DNA of 64,000 nt, taken from contig JAMWFC010000125.1 of NCBI GenBank assembly GCA_027475525.1, positions 205,723-269,722 on the forward strand, written 5' to 3'. The notes beneath the pieces are model-generated. The model was given only the letters and a program-made list of their open reading frames with translations, had not been told where the DNA came from and searched no databases. Below, one piece after another: positions 11,715 through 23,100 of this stretch (its first letter is position 1; every line of letters begins with the position of its first letter). Source of the stretch: Macrolepiota albuminosa. Taxonomy: Eukaryota; Basidiomycota; Agaricomycetes; Agaricales; Agaricaceae. The position numbers and the translations under genes are program-made.

Positions 11715-12713
11715 CGATGAAGATGAGATAGACGAAGCTAGCATCCAACTTAGTGATGAAGTCAAAGGAGGCTAGCGCGAGTTGAACGCTAAGTGTAACT
11801 GTCTGTTCGAGGGGTTACGATTCGTTGTTATATACATGTAAAGTAGCTATTTTATATATTATGCGCTACCGTGTTTGTCCAGATACAAGTCCACCTGCGG
11901 CGCTACCTCCTAGCGCCTCTCCTCGTGGTTTCCTCTAACGGCGACCTGTCAACGGCAACCTTTTGCACATGGATGACGGCGACCAACGGCGTTCTGACCC
12001 ACGGCGACCAGCGGCGACTCTATATTGGCTTAGAATTGCGTGAGTCTGCTCACTTTTATTCTAACTCCAATTGGCCAGGCTGTTTTGGGGTATGGTCGGA
12101 AAATCCTCGACAGACGCCGTGAGCGCTAGTGTCAGCGCTACTCATTGTATTAGTTCCTGACAGGTCCAGATGTCGGATTTAAGTATATCCAGTGCCGCTG
12201 TCATTGATCCTTTTAGACTTCTGATTGAAGTGCCTCGTCAAATGGCAGCGCCTGTTGCTGACTCTTTCTGGAAGTGATCGGGGTTTAGTTAGAGTCCTCT
12301 CCCGCCGTCGTGTTAGCGCTATACGTTATGGGCCTCCTTCGTCCTTGGGATAGGTGAATGGAGTGTGCTGAAAGCTGGGTAGCTAGTGGTTAGGATAAAT
12401 GTCTAGATCCTGTAGTCAGTTGCCAGAGCTAGAGCTGCTCTATATTCCCAACTGGTCGCTAGAGCCCTCCGTACGTCAAGTGTTGGTTGGCCTATAATGT
12501 CCCTTGATGTGCTCAGTCCGAGTAGAAGCCTATCAATGTTTCCTTATCTTAGTTCATTTCTGTTTTAGATACGTTCATTATAACTACTTACAATTTCATA
12601 ATACATTTCCATTTTAGTGCTCTGGATGCGCCACATTGCAAACTACTAGTTACAAGCCTAACACTTGAATTAAGATAATCCAAAAAAGTTTTTTTTTCTT
12701 TCCAGCGGCAACA

Positions 12714-13800
12714 ATGACTTCTCCCAGTGCTCCAGACCCTGCAGTGTCAGACCTGACAGTAGAGAGGATAGCAGACATGGTATTCCAGGCAATCCAGTCC
12801 CAGATGGTGGCTCAGTTGCAAGCCAGCCTAGGGGGGATTCACAAAAATTTAGAGTCAACGTTAGCTCGGGCAAAGGCACAGGAGGAGGGTTTGGCAGTGG
12901 TCATGGCATGCATTGAGCAATTAGAGAGGCTGGCCCAGGGGCCCTGCGAGCTGTGCCACCTTCAGCAAGTATCCCATGTGCCAAGGATCAACCTACTGGA
13001 GGTATATAATGGCAAGTCAAAACACTTGGTGGACCAGTTCACATGACAGGTTAAGACAGTGGCTGAATTCAAGACCTTCAGGGATAAGTGTCAGAAAATT
13101 GTGTGAGTGCAATTTTATCTGATGAGGTTGGCTCAAGAGTGGTTGTATATCATCACGACTGGCATCAATGATCTGGACCTGAACTCACAACATTTTTAGT
13201 GGGAGGCTTGGCTCACTGACTTCAGAGCTGCCTTCTGTATGTGTGATCCAGCACAGGACACGTTGGCACATATTAGCCAGCTGCAACAGGGGTTGAAGTC
13301 AATAACTGACTACTGCACAGCCTTTTTTGAACTGAAAGGCAAGCTGGGGCATGCTGATGCAGAGAGCAAGTATATAAAAGACCACTTTTAGAAGAGAATG
13401 AGTGCAGCAGCCATAAAAGTGTTGGTGAACACAGATTACAAGATGGCAGAGAAGGCATGTGACATCCTGCTCAGGCAGAAGAGTAAGCTGGCAGACATTG
13501 CAGCACAGAAGAAGGGCACCTGGCGGCACAGTCTTTCTGTGGCCCAATGCATACCCATCTTGATACTGTCAGAGAGTGTGCAGGTGCATGTGGCCCTCCT
13601 CCCCACCTCTAGTGGATCCCAATGCAATGGATGTCAACCAGGTGAGAAGTGTGTCAGCGACTAGGATGTGTTTGAGGTGCAGCAAGGGGGGACACCTGAT
13701 TGTGCAGTGTCTGTCATGGGTAGAATCAATCAAGGCAGTGGTGTAAGAGGTGGTTGAGAGCTGGAGAAAGGAGGAGGTGCTGAAGGAGGGTTTTGTGTAG
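12714..13800 (+). pseudogene. gag of element A (broken)
   Basis: Translation from ATG 12714 gives MTSPSAPDPAVSDLTVERIA and a capsid-like segment, with in-frame stops at about 13044, 13104, 13197 and 13389 (for example LVDQFT-stop). Recognisable gag features follow: a QEWLY-type helix (13135), DFRAAFC (13220) and, near 13675-13715, a CCHC zinc knuckle CLRCSKGGHLIVQC that would bind RNA in the virus-like particle. It lies 50 bp after the 5' LTR. The stops show that this copy cannot make Gag. Confidence 0.75.
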
Positions 13801-13861
13801 AGTCATTCTATGTTGTCATGGCAGGCATGACCACTCAGTCTCATATACTTGCAATACCTAA

Positions 13862-14820
13862 TGGTACTGTGGTTGCAAGTAGTACTGATAGTTCTGGGGC
13901 TTTCTTGAAGTCTTAGAAAGTGACCTCTAATCCACACTGGTGCTTGATGATAAAAACTTGATGTATTGGGTGCTTCACAGAATATCAAATATCCTGATGG
14001 GCAGAAGAAGGTTCTCAATAAACTCCAGCCTAAGTAGTTCACTCCCTGGGAACCACCGAGCCTTTGTCTACCAATAGACTTCCAATAAGAGGTGCTCAAT
14101 AAACTCTAGCCTAAGTGATTCACTCCCTGGGAACCACCGAGCCTTTGCCTATCAATTGCCTGGTTATTCTCTACTCTACTTGGACTATTTATACTAATTT
14201 TCCAGTGCACAGACCACCAGATCACATGACTTTTTGCTCTTGACCTCCCAGCATTCCTGACCTAATTTGTTGTTCCATTTTCCATTTTGGTGATGCATGT
14301 TTCAGTGCCACCATTCCATTCATCTCTTCCTTCCTCCATTCAATGCATGTTTCAGTGCCACCATTCCATTCATCTCTTCCTTCCTCCATTCAATGCATGT
14401 TTCAGTGCCACCATTCCATTCATCCCTCCCTTCCTCCATTCAATGCATGTGCCACCATTCTATTCATCTCTTTTGACATCCCTCTATGCTTCTTTCCCTT
14501 TCCCCTTTCAGTCATATCAAATTGGGGATTGTCAGATCAGATCTTGATCTAGATCATCACAATTTGATCCCCTTTTGTCACCTCTGCCAGCTCCCATGCT
14601 TCCCCTCCCCATAACAGTGGTTGGACTATTGTTGAGTTGATAGCTTGAGCTGGTCCCTGCCCTTTGTTCTGTACTGTCTGTGTATTTATTTGGGTGTTTT
14701 TGGAGATATAATTTGTTGAGACTGCTACCAGGAGGCTTACAGTTTTCAGCCCATAATCAAATGTTTATTTTGACTTCTGGTGCATGTTGTGTCCCTGACT
14801 GCTGGTACAGCATTGTATCA
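13862..14820. mobile_element. Solo LTR of family F inside gag-pro of A
   Basis: This block is the reverse complement of 45913-46931, showing an independent LTR family. The right end is GTATCA at 14820. The left end is ambiguous: alignment to the other copy suggests TG at 13862, whereas TG at 13870 would give a 6-bp flanking duplication GTACTG (13864-13869 and 14821-14826). It contains an 81-bp internal repeat (14014 and 14095) and a 52-bp minisatellite. It separates the gag zinc knuckle from the protease of element A. Confidence 0.75.
14292..14455. repeat. 52-bp minisatellite, three copies and a partial
   Basis: The unit ATGCATGTTTCAGTGCCACC... starts at 14292, 14344 and 14396, with a shortened copy near 14440. 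The period of 52 differs from the 77-bp class, so I read it as a genuine LTR minisatellite. It has too few, unspaced units for a CRISPR array. Confidence 0.8.
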
Positions 14821-14851
14821 GTACTGTTTTGCATAGGCTGAGTGACACAAA

Positions 14852-15436
14852 GTGAGGAAGAGACCCAGATCTTGGCAGGCAGCAGTGATATACATGAGAA
14901 GGCCAAGGTCAGATCATGCAGCACTGGAACTACCAGTGACGCTGCACATACCTGGGCAGCTTGGGGAGGAGGTGGTGGCCATGCAGGCAATAGTGGATTT
15001 GGGAGCAAGCTGCTGTTTTGTGAACCAGCGCTTTGTCCATGAACTTGGGCTGCTGGCTATCTCAAAGAAGCACCCAATGTGTCTGTGTACTATTGACAAC
15101 TCAGAAATTAAGTCTGGGCTTCTGACACATGAGGTGCACCTGAAACTGATGGTGGGTGACCACAAGGAGGCATTGGTTTTTGATGTTGCAAACATTGGCA
15201 ATAACAGCTTGATCCTGGGTGTGGATTGGTTACAGCATCATAACCCAACCATAGACTGGGATCAGTCCACAATCAACTTTGCCTCAACACACTGCAAGAG
15301 ATCGTGCCTCCCAAGTAGGGCTCATGTATTGCAGGGGGCGATACAACAGGACATGAAGTTGGTGGAGATGGCAGGGCATGAAGGCATTGCAGTATTTGCA
15401 TGCAAGTCAAAACGAGTGCCAATAACACAGTCATGA
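14852..15436 (+). pseudogene. Aspartic protease of element A
   Basis: The retropepsin-like domain is visible: AIVDLGASCCFVNQRFV (about 14986-15036), then LILGVDWLQHHNPTIDW (about 15208-15260), the standard Ty3 protease ending. The catalytic triad should read D-S/T-G. Here it is D-L-G, a Ser-to-Leu change explained by TCG to TTG, a CpG transition. The enzyme would therefore be inactive. It lies just after solo LTR F and is followed by a linker (15473-15865) leading to reverse transcriptase. Confidence 0.8.
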
Positions 15437-15849
15437 CTGAGTCAGAAGCTGCCAGCTAAGAGATTCTATGGTTTGAAATGTGTGCGCACCAGAAAGACAT
15501 GCTTTTGGCAGGAACAGCAGGAACAGGCAGTGCATGTGGCAAAAGCATGTATTGACAAGGCTATTGTGTGTGCAAAGGAGCAGAGAGGTGAGGAGGTGTT
15601 TTTTGAACAGAGATGGGACCTTGAATTGATGAGGGGGGCAGTGGGCCCAGAGTTGGTGACAGTACAGGGAGCGGCAGGAAGGAGCTTCTCCCAAGCACTG
15701 GCAGAGGAGGACATACAGTGGAGAGTGACAGTGAAGAAGTTGGTTGAGGAGATGGTGTCTGTGGAGCCCCATGAGTTTCTGAAGGTTTTTGACAAGCAGT
15801 GCACAGAGCGGTCACCGGCTTATACAAAGTATGACCTCAAGATTGAGCT

Positions 15850-16955
15850 AGGTAAGCTGTACTAGCTGGCACTGGCAGAGTTGAAGGCCTTGCAGAAGTT
15901 CATTGATGAGCACCTTACAAAAGGCTACATCTGACAGTTGACTGCACTTTGCAGGGTGCTGGTCTTCTTTGTCAAGAAGAAGGATAGGTTGCTATGCCTT
16001 ATGGTTGATTTCTCCACGATGAATATGGTGACAAAGCTGGACGCTTATCCCATTCTACTGACAAATGAGTTGCTGGACCGGCTGAAGGCAGCAAAGGTTT
16101 TCATGATGTTGGACATGTGGTGGGAATATTACAACATGAGGGTGAGGGAGGATAACAAGTGGAAGATGTCATTTCAGATGAGGTATGGTCAGTTTGAATT
16201 CCTTGTGATGCAGTTTGGACTGCGCAATGCACTGGTGGCCTTGCAGTGCATGATAAATGACCTGTTCCATGTCTTGGTGGATGTTTACGTAGTTCTCTAT
16301 CTGGATGACATCATTATCTTTTCAGAGGACCCCACATGAGGCTGACCTGTTTCTAAAGCTGGAGAAGTGTTGATTCAGGACAACAGAGGTGGATTATCTG
16401 GGGCTGAAGATCTCACCAGGACATGTGGACATGAATCCAATGAAGGTTAGTGGCATTACAGACTGTCCAGCTCCTTGAAATCTGCAGCAGGTAAATCAGT
16501 TCTTGGGGTTCTGCAACTTTTACTAGCAGTTTGTAGAGGACTATACAATGATCACAAAACCACTTGAGGACTTGAAGAGGAAAGACGTGTTGTGGTGGTG
16601 GAGAGTGGTGGAGCAGGTGGTGTTTGAGGCATTGAAGACAGCATTTGTGCAAGCATCAGTGTTGATGATGCTGAATATGGATGCTGCATTCTGGGTAGAG
16701 ACAGATGTATACAACTTTGCCATGGGCACTGTGCTGTCACAGAAGGTGCATGATAGGGAGTGGAGGCCTGTGGCATTTTTCTTCAAGTTGATGCAGCCTG
16801 CAGAGTGCAACTACAATGTGCACAACAAGGAGTTACTATTAGTGGTGAGAGCATTTGAGGCATGGCAGCCGTACCTGGAAGGGAGCCCATTTCCAATCAA
16901 CATCTTTTCTGATCATTGTAACCTGGAATGCTTTATGACCGCAAATACTTTATGA
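15850..16955 (+). pseudogene. Reverse transcriptase-RNase H of element A
   Basis: RT blocks in order: VFFVKKKDRLLCLMVDF (15965), FMMLDMWWEYYNMRV (16100), the fingers segment FEFLVMQFGLRNALVALQ (16194), and the catalytic YLDDIIIF (16300), whose two Asp are intact. After stops and a frame change, the connection and RNase H follow (16548-16955): FWVETDVYNFAMGTVLSQ, then NYNVHNKELLLVVRAFEAW, then FSDHCNLE. It copies element RNA into cDNA and degrades the RNA strand. A stop just after the YLDD block (about 16337) and another frame break near 16940 prevent a continuous polyprotein. Confidence 0.85.
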
Positions 16956-17167
16956 CCGCAAAGGATCTGACTTGGCAGCAAGCAAGGTGGAGCCTATTTC
17001 TAAATTGTTTTGGGTTTGTGATTCATCACAGGCCAGGGCACCTTTGCACAGAGCCTGATGGCCTGTCACAGTGGCCAGACCATGGGGTTCTTGCTGGCAA
17101 GAGAGACAGTATGAGGCAGACAGTGCTACTACCAGACAGAGTGGTGAAGTGTGGGGTGGTGGTGTGA

Positions 17168-17858
17168 GTGGAGTGTTGCGGCCCATCAGAAGTGGTGGTG
17201 TGGGTGGCAGCAGTGCAGGCAGTCCTTGCAGATGGTACAATCCTGGAGAGGGTTCAGGCAGCGATGCCAGGGGACCCAAAGCTCATGCAGGTTTGGGGTT
17301 TGGATGGGGCTCCTGCCTTGGTCAAAGCTCAACTCTGGGACTTTATGGTGGATGGCAGCCTGGTGCATTTCTGGGGCCTTGTCCATGTGCCAGATGACAA
17401 AGAGGTGAAGCATCTCATCCTCAAACTTTACCATGACTCTATCCCAGCTGGGCATCTTGGGTGCATGAACATGTTGGCTCTGGTGGCAAGGAACCACTAC
17501 TGGCCTTGTATGTCAGAGTTTGTGCACAGGTATGTGGATGGATGCAAGACCTGTCAGCGCATAAAGCCATGGCACCAGAAGCCTTTTGGTCCTCTCCAGC
17601 TCCTGGAGGTTCTGGATGGTCCATAGCAACATGTGTCTACAGACTATATTGGCCCCCTCCCAACCTCCCACCAGGGCCCTCAATTCATAGCATGTTATGT
17701 GAAGCGCATGTGGGAGAGATTGGAAATTAAGCCAGCCCTGTCAACGGCACACCATCTGCAGTCAGATGGGCAGACGGAGTGGTTAAACCAGGAACTTGAG
17801 GTCTACCTACAGGTGTTCATTGCCTATTATCAGGATGATTGGATGGACTGGTTACCGT
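17168..17858 (+). pseudogene. Integrase of element A, internally deleted and interrupted
   Basis: The zinc-binding HHCC domain is present: HDSIPAGHLG (17430), then NHYWPCMSEF and CKTCQRIK (17490-17565). The catalytic core starts TDYIGPLP (17640). It jumps directly to HQGPQFIACYVK, so about 50 codons between the first and second catalytic Asp are missing, and the second Asp motif (normally SDxGPQF) reads SHQGPQF. HLQSDGQTEWLNQELE with the catalytic Glu follows. The sequence ends at DWMDWLP (17858), where element C begins. The continuation AEFAYNN is at 47775. Confidence 0.85.
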
Positions 17859-18817
17859 TGATGCAAAATGTGAGTTTCAATTTATTTTTAAGCTGCCCAA
17901 GCAAAATTGAACAGGACTTAGATTAAATATAAAACTCCAGTTCTCTAGGTTCTGGGGGTTTGTGTTACATGCACGCACACGTTGTAAATAGTTTATAATT
18001 TTTAATTGATTTATTTGAATGACAACTTAAGTTCACACTCAAAAATGGGTCAAAATAGTATTATTACTGAGCCCAAAGCTAATCGATATGCGTAAGGCCT
18101 AAGATGTCTGCTCCCTGGGGACTCTGAGCCATGGCAAGGTGATTGCTTGCCTGACTCTCCCATAATTTCATCCTTTTTATACTTCTTCCCCCTCTGCACA
18201 GACTAGCATATATCCATGTGGTTTTGTGTTGTCGTAAGACGTTGCTGTGCCCAGGCCCTCAGTTGCTGATTTTTACCAGGTCTGAGCACTCGGTTTCTGC
18301 CTCTGCCAGTGCGTGGTACATGTGGTTACCAAATTTCTAGCTAAACCTTCTTCTGTTGCTTGGCAACCTCCCTCTCCTTCTGTATTTACTCGTCCCTCCT
18401 CCCTGGAGCTCCCTTCCTTGCATCGTGGCTGTAGCAGGTCATTTTGAGTTTGTCAACAATGGTGGTGAGGAAGGTCAGGACAACAGTTGAAAGTTTGAGG
18501 TAGTTTTGATAAGTGACATCAAGGCCTGATAGAGTTTTGATCTCGGATCTTTTCCTGAGATCTTGCTCTTGCCGAGCACCACCACCTCATTGGCTGTTGT
18601 TTTGCAATCAAATTTTGATTGCTGACTTTCCCTCACTACTGTCTGACATTGGTCATCATTGTTACACGTTTCTGGGGTTTTTTGAGATAGGTCTCCCACA
18701 TCTATGGTTTTTGATGTGTTGTGCTTACAGTTTTCAGCACTTTCTTTTTGGTACATTGGGAGCCTTATGATTATTTTGTAATCTTTTTGCCTGCCTCATG
18801 TAGAGGCCGGTGTATCA
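17859..18817 (-). repeat. 3' LTR of element C (left end)
   Basis: 959 bp, starting TGATGCAAAA and ending GTATCA. It is homologous along its length to 45791-47770 once the solo LTR nested in that copy is removed. The flank CCGT (17855-17858) pairs with CCAT (47771-47774) as a 4-bp TSD, and deleting the element restores the integrase reading DWLP-FAEFAYNN. Divergence between the two LTRs is far greater than in element E, so C is older. Confidence 0.85.
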
Positions 18818-18827
18818 CCTCCCCCAC
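18818..18827 (-). promoter_or_regulatory. Polypurine tract of element C
   Basis: The minus strand reads GTGGGGGAGG directly against the LTR, the expected plus-strand DNA priming site. It fixes the orientation of element C. Confidence 0.7.
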
Positions 18828-18915
18828 ACTATGTAATGACTGCCCTCAGTCATCGCAGCTAGCTTGGTATGTCCCTTTTCCCTCTCTGTCTGTCATCCCT
18901 AAGTAAAATCCTACC

Positions 18916-19919
18916 GTGGAACTGCCCCTCACTCCACCTCACAGGCATTGTTTTCTGCTCATCATCCCATCCAGCCCTCCCTTCCATTTCACGCTCCACC
19001 CCCAGCTCAGGTACCTGCAGCACGTCCTCTTCCTTTTGGAGTACCTATGGATGTCAATGCCTCTTGTCAATGTTCCTCCCTTCCTCTCCTCTGCCGTTGC
19101 TGTGGAAAGCCTGGTCACTTTGCTTGGTATTGTCCCCAGAGGTTAGAGGTGCGCTATCTCTCAGCTTTAGAGCAGGAGGAGCTCCTTCTCCAGCTCCTTG
19201 CTGCCCGAGACATTTGAGGAAACCCCTCCCCAGATGTACAGACTGAAGCAGAACCTTTGGAGGAGTCCTTGGGTCCTGTGGAAGCTGTAGCAGAACCATC
19301 GGATGTGTCTTTTAGTTCTGCAGGGGAGGGCTTTCAATAGAGCGACGGATGAGTTGTACGCCTCCGCCACCTGGTGCTAATCAGTTTACATGTCAATCAG
19401 TAGAGTCTTCTAATGTATTGCTCCCTGTTCCTGATTCTCTGACTGAAACTGTAAGCACCCCCTCCAACGTACAAAATACCCCCTTGGTCCAAGCCTCAGC
19501 TAAGACCTCCTCTCCTCCTTCCCCTGTCCAATGACCACGTGTTCCAGCTTGGGAACAACGCCTTCCTCGTCGCTATGTTGTTGCCTCTACTCCCTCTCCC
19601 AACTCTCTGCATCTGAATGTGGAGATTGAGACAACTGACACTCAGCAGACTCGAAGCGTCATAGCTCTCTTGGACAGTGGCGCTACTGGACTCTTCCTAG
19701 ACACCCATTATGTGGAACAACACCAGCTCACTACCCACTCCCTCTCTCACCCTATTCCAGTCTACAACATTGACGGTACGCTCAATGAAGCTGGATCTAT
19801 CCGCTCAGTGGTGGATTTAATCCTTCGTTATCAGACTCATTCGGAGCATGCAGTCTTTGCGGTTACCAGCCTAGGAAAGCAGGACATGATACTTGGGTTC
19901 TCCTGGCTGCGTGATCACA
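18916..19919 (+). pseudogene. Element D: 3' part of gag and protease
   Basis: A Pro-rich stretch is followed by a CCHC zinc knuckle CRCCGKPGHFAWYC (about 19090-19135). The protease part starts near 19619 with VIALLDSGATGLFLDTHYV, which keeps the catalytic Asp-Ser-Gly, and ends DMILGFSWLRDH at 19917. The frame is broken in gag (stop after AARDI at 19215, further stops near 19340). The capsid-coding part and 5' LTR are missing, so D is 5'-truncated; its junction with element C lies between 18830 and 18916. Element E interrupts D at TCACA (19915-19919), and D resumes at 31264 with NPEIDWARG. Confidence 0.8.
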
Positions 19920-20152
19920 TGTAACGAAGTTACGAATTTGAGAGAGCTTAGTGTGCACACAACACTGAATCAGACCAGACCGGTCTATTGAAAATGTAGT
20001 TTACAACAAAATAAGCTGCTTTGTAAGCAGCTGAGTAACTAATTATATACGAATGTAAATAAATATTATATTATAATAAATATAATATAATATGTACTAA
20101 TATACAGTAAGTAAAGCTATGTGGCCAACGCCACATAGCGGACTACGCTACA
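19920..20152 (-). repeat. 3' LTR of element E
   Basis: It starts TGTAACGAAGTTACG and ends GCTACA. Two hairpins are visible: GCTGCTT/AAGCAGC and GCTATGTGGC/GCCACATAGC with a 4-nt loop near 20117-20140. It differs from the other LTR at two positions (GAAAATG vs GACAATG; TACGAATG vs TACAAATG). Confidence 0.95.
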
Positions 20153-20162
20153 CACCCCCCAA
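20153..20162 (-). promoter_or_regulatory. Polypurine tract of element E
   Basis: The minus strand reads TTGGGGGGTG immediately before the LTR, the expected plus-strand primer site. Confidence 0.65.
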
Positions 20163-20197
20163 TCAGACCGAGCTACGGTCTCGAGATAATACGACGG

Positions 20198-23100
20198 TCA
20201 TGCCGTTGGTAAGTCTGGGACGGGGGCAATGGGAGAGTCCCCAGGCTCCCGGAATGGATCGGCAGTCGCGTCGTCCATGTCGTAGTCGAGGAGTTCATCC
20301 TCGGGTGCGGGCGCGTAAGAAGTACCTGAAGGCCCTGCCACAGGCAGGGAATCGTCATAGTCCCGGAGGGGGGACAGTGTGAGATTGGGGTCAATGGTCG
20401 ACCCCGAGACGGTTGGTTGGGGATCAGGCAGATCCCCGGTGTCGGACGGGTACTGGCGCGTCCAGATTTCGCGGGCATGAATGTCTTGCCCGATAGAGAG
20501 GTACATCCCCTTGGCAAGCGCGTCGTCGTATGCACGACGACTGTCCTGCTGCTGGAGCATCAGGCGTTGACGATCGCCGATGGTGCCCTCGCGCCACCCA
20601 TCCCACTGAGGGATGGACTGGGGTGTACCGTAGTGATCGAGGCGTTGTAGCCTCTCGTCGTCGATAGCAGCCGCCTCGTTGTAGAGCTGGCTGTCGCTGA
20701 AGAATAGGTGGGCCAAGTAGGTGACCCCATAAGTGTACGCGTGGTCAGCCCAGCTGACCGGGATTTGATTGTGGAGAAGGACGCGTAACGCGTCCGAAGT
20801 GGAGAACACGGAAGCTGACGCTTCCGGAATGTCCACAGCCCGAACCTCGAAGGTAGGGTCGTCGGCGTGGATGGGCTCAAAGACTCGCCCCGTGGCCGCC
20901 TCGTACTCGGCCACGGCCTCTTTATAGAGGCCTGGCCTGGCGAAGACGTAGGCCAGGTACTTGTGTACCGTGGCCTTAGAGGGGCGGCTGGCGCTGAGGG
21001 CGCGTACAAGCGCAAACCCAAAGAGGCTGCGCCAATGAATGCGCATGGCTCGGTCCATGGCCAGACCGGTCCACACATTGGACGTCCCAGGACGTCCATA
21101 GAGGAGGGCGTATGAGCCCAGGTAGTCCAAAGCAAATGGCTGCTTTGGATCAGGGGGGGTAAGGCCGACGAAGGCAATCTTCCCTCCCTCTTTGCGGCGA
21201 TAGAGCCGCGACGGCACAATCATTCGCGGGAAGCTCTCCCGCTCCTCTGGACTCGCAAAGGGTACTGCGATAGTCCTATACTCGACCTCGTCAAGTAAAT
21301 GAGACATAGCTCTGTCTCGGGCCGTAGGGTGGCAGTTGAGCGCCACCCGCTTGAATTCGTTGAGCAAGAGGTAGCCCAACTGATGCTGCCGAAGCGGCGT
21401 AAACTGGTTGTTGACCAGTGCGTGAAGTCTGCGGACTTCTCGAGGACTGCGGGGAAACCCGCGAGGTGCAACTTGGTACACCTTACTGTTGTGGGGCGTC
21501 GCGGCGGCGTTGCCCGGTTTGTCGTCCTCGAAGGACCTGGCTGCGCGGGCTTCTTGCCCGACGAAGATGGTATTGGTCCTTGGCGACCAATAGAATTGGG
21601 GAGCCAACCCCACGCCAAAGAATGAGTTTTGGCGCTCAATAGTGTGATCATGGTAGATCACCACACCGAGCGCATCAGGGATGCGCCCGGTTTCGTCCTC
21701 AAGGAGGGCGGCCCCTCGTTTGGCGCTGTTCTGCGCCCGACGCTCCATCTTGGCTCGTCGATTGCTGTTGCGCCGTTCGTGCGCCATACGCTGTGCCGCC
21801 GTCTCATGCGGCACTGGGGATTCCATACGAGCCTCTTCAGGCTCCTCATACCAATCGTCGTCGGAGGGAGGGGAAGGCAGCCTCTCCGGCTCCGACTTCT
21901 CAGATCGTGGGTCCATTGCCCACACACACTGCGGGAGTCGGGCTGGCGGGCCCTCTACCAGTATAGCGGGTAAAAAGGGGATGTTAGCCCCTGGGGCCCC
22001 TTTCGGGGCATCCTCGGGGAAGTGCACGTTGACGTAGGCGCGCACGTCCGGTTGCTTACCCCGACGATCCTTTCGGGGTTGTGAGGCCTTGGCCTCAGTG
22101 GGGCGTGTGCTCACACCCCTGGAACTCTGCTCCCCAGAGTGCGTGGTGGATACCACGGATACTGGTCGCGAAGACGCGACCTCAGACGCGCCGCTGGCGA
22201 GGCGCTGGATAAGCCGGGGGGCGGCTGGAGCAGGAACATCTTCATAAGGGAGGATGTCCCGTCCTAGACCGGCCTCCCAGCCGGGGGCAGCAACGCTCGA
22301 CTTAATCGAGCGGGAGGGCGCGTCCTCCACTCCTTGCCGACGCGCCCTTTTGCTGGAGTCGGTGTCCCAACTCAGGGGTGTAGTCTGCCGCTTACGAGCG
22401 GCCGAAATGGCAAGGAGATCAGTTTTGCGCTGAGCGCGCATATGATCCATGTCGTCCATCATCCGGCAGATGAGGACGACTGCCTCCGCATCGCAGAGGA
22501 ATGACGACTCTGCGGGTACATCGTACCCGTTATCTCCAAGACGTTGGAGAAGGGTAGCCAGGACTAAGTCCTGGCTGTGAGTGGGCTCGACAGCCCGTGC
22601 TTTTCCTTTGTCGCATCGAGGACGCGACTCTTCTTCCGAGCTGGGCTCGGATTGGTGCGGCATTTCCAGCCGCTGTAGCAAGGAGAGCTTGGCCAGGCTC
22701 TCCGTCGGCGCATCGGACAATGATCCGACGCTTCGTTCTGTATTGAGAGTTTCTGCTCTCTCAATGGCCGCGGTGGCCTGCACGAGGGATGCTTGGCGTC
22801 CCTCTAGATTATCGGTTGGTACTGTGGTCGACAGGGAAATCGACCGGCCTCCCTTGGCTTGCGACTCATGCGAGTCGCTGTACTGGGGCATTGCGCCCCA
22901 AGCCCCCATCCAAGCCGGGGGGTACGGCATCATTACGGGCACACCACCCATCCCAGGGTAGTGCGCCGGGGCGGTAAACTGGGGAAAAGGATGTGTCCCC
23001 AGTTGCCCTGTTGCCGGTACAGGGGCAAGCTGCCTCCATGCTGGCGCTGCTTGGGGGCTGACTAGCCCCCCGTAGGCCTGTTGCTGGAATTGGCCCTCGG

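Larger units (their letters stand above)
11311..12535. mobile_element. Solo LTR (TGATGACG...CCTATCA) inside 5' LTR of A
   Basis: The 3' LTR of A reads straight from AGTAGAATG into TTTCCTTATC. The 5' LTR carries this 1225-bp insert at that point, so the 3' LTR shows the empty site. Ends are TGAT...ATCA, with a 4-bp TSD ACGT (11307-11310) / ATGT (12536-12539), one transition apart. A second member of the family survives at 51043-51285 and also ends CCTATCA. Two 77-bp duplications inside are probably artefactual, so the real length is near 1070 bp. Confidence 0.8.
11255..12663 (+). repeat. 5' LTR of element A, interrupted by a solo LTR
   Basis: The LTR begins TGTCACAATAGC (11255) and ends AAGCCTAACA (12663). 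Removing the inserted solo LTR (11311-12535) and one TSD copy leaves about 180 bp that aligns with the 3' LTR at 47950-48103. Confidence 0.8.

Noticed and set aside
14292..14455. Regular 52-bp repeats as a CRISPR array
   Set aside because: Units are contiguous without spacers, few in number, in a eukaryotic LTR, with no cas genes.
13864..14826. GTACTG as a certain 6-bp target duplication of solo LTR F1
   Set aside because: Alignment with the second F copy places the LTR start 8 bp earlier, so the match may be chance.
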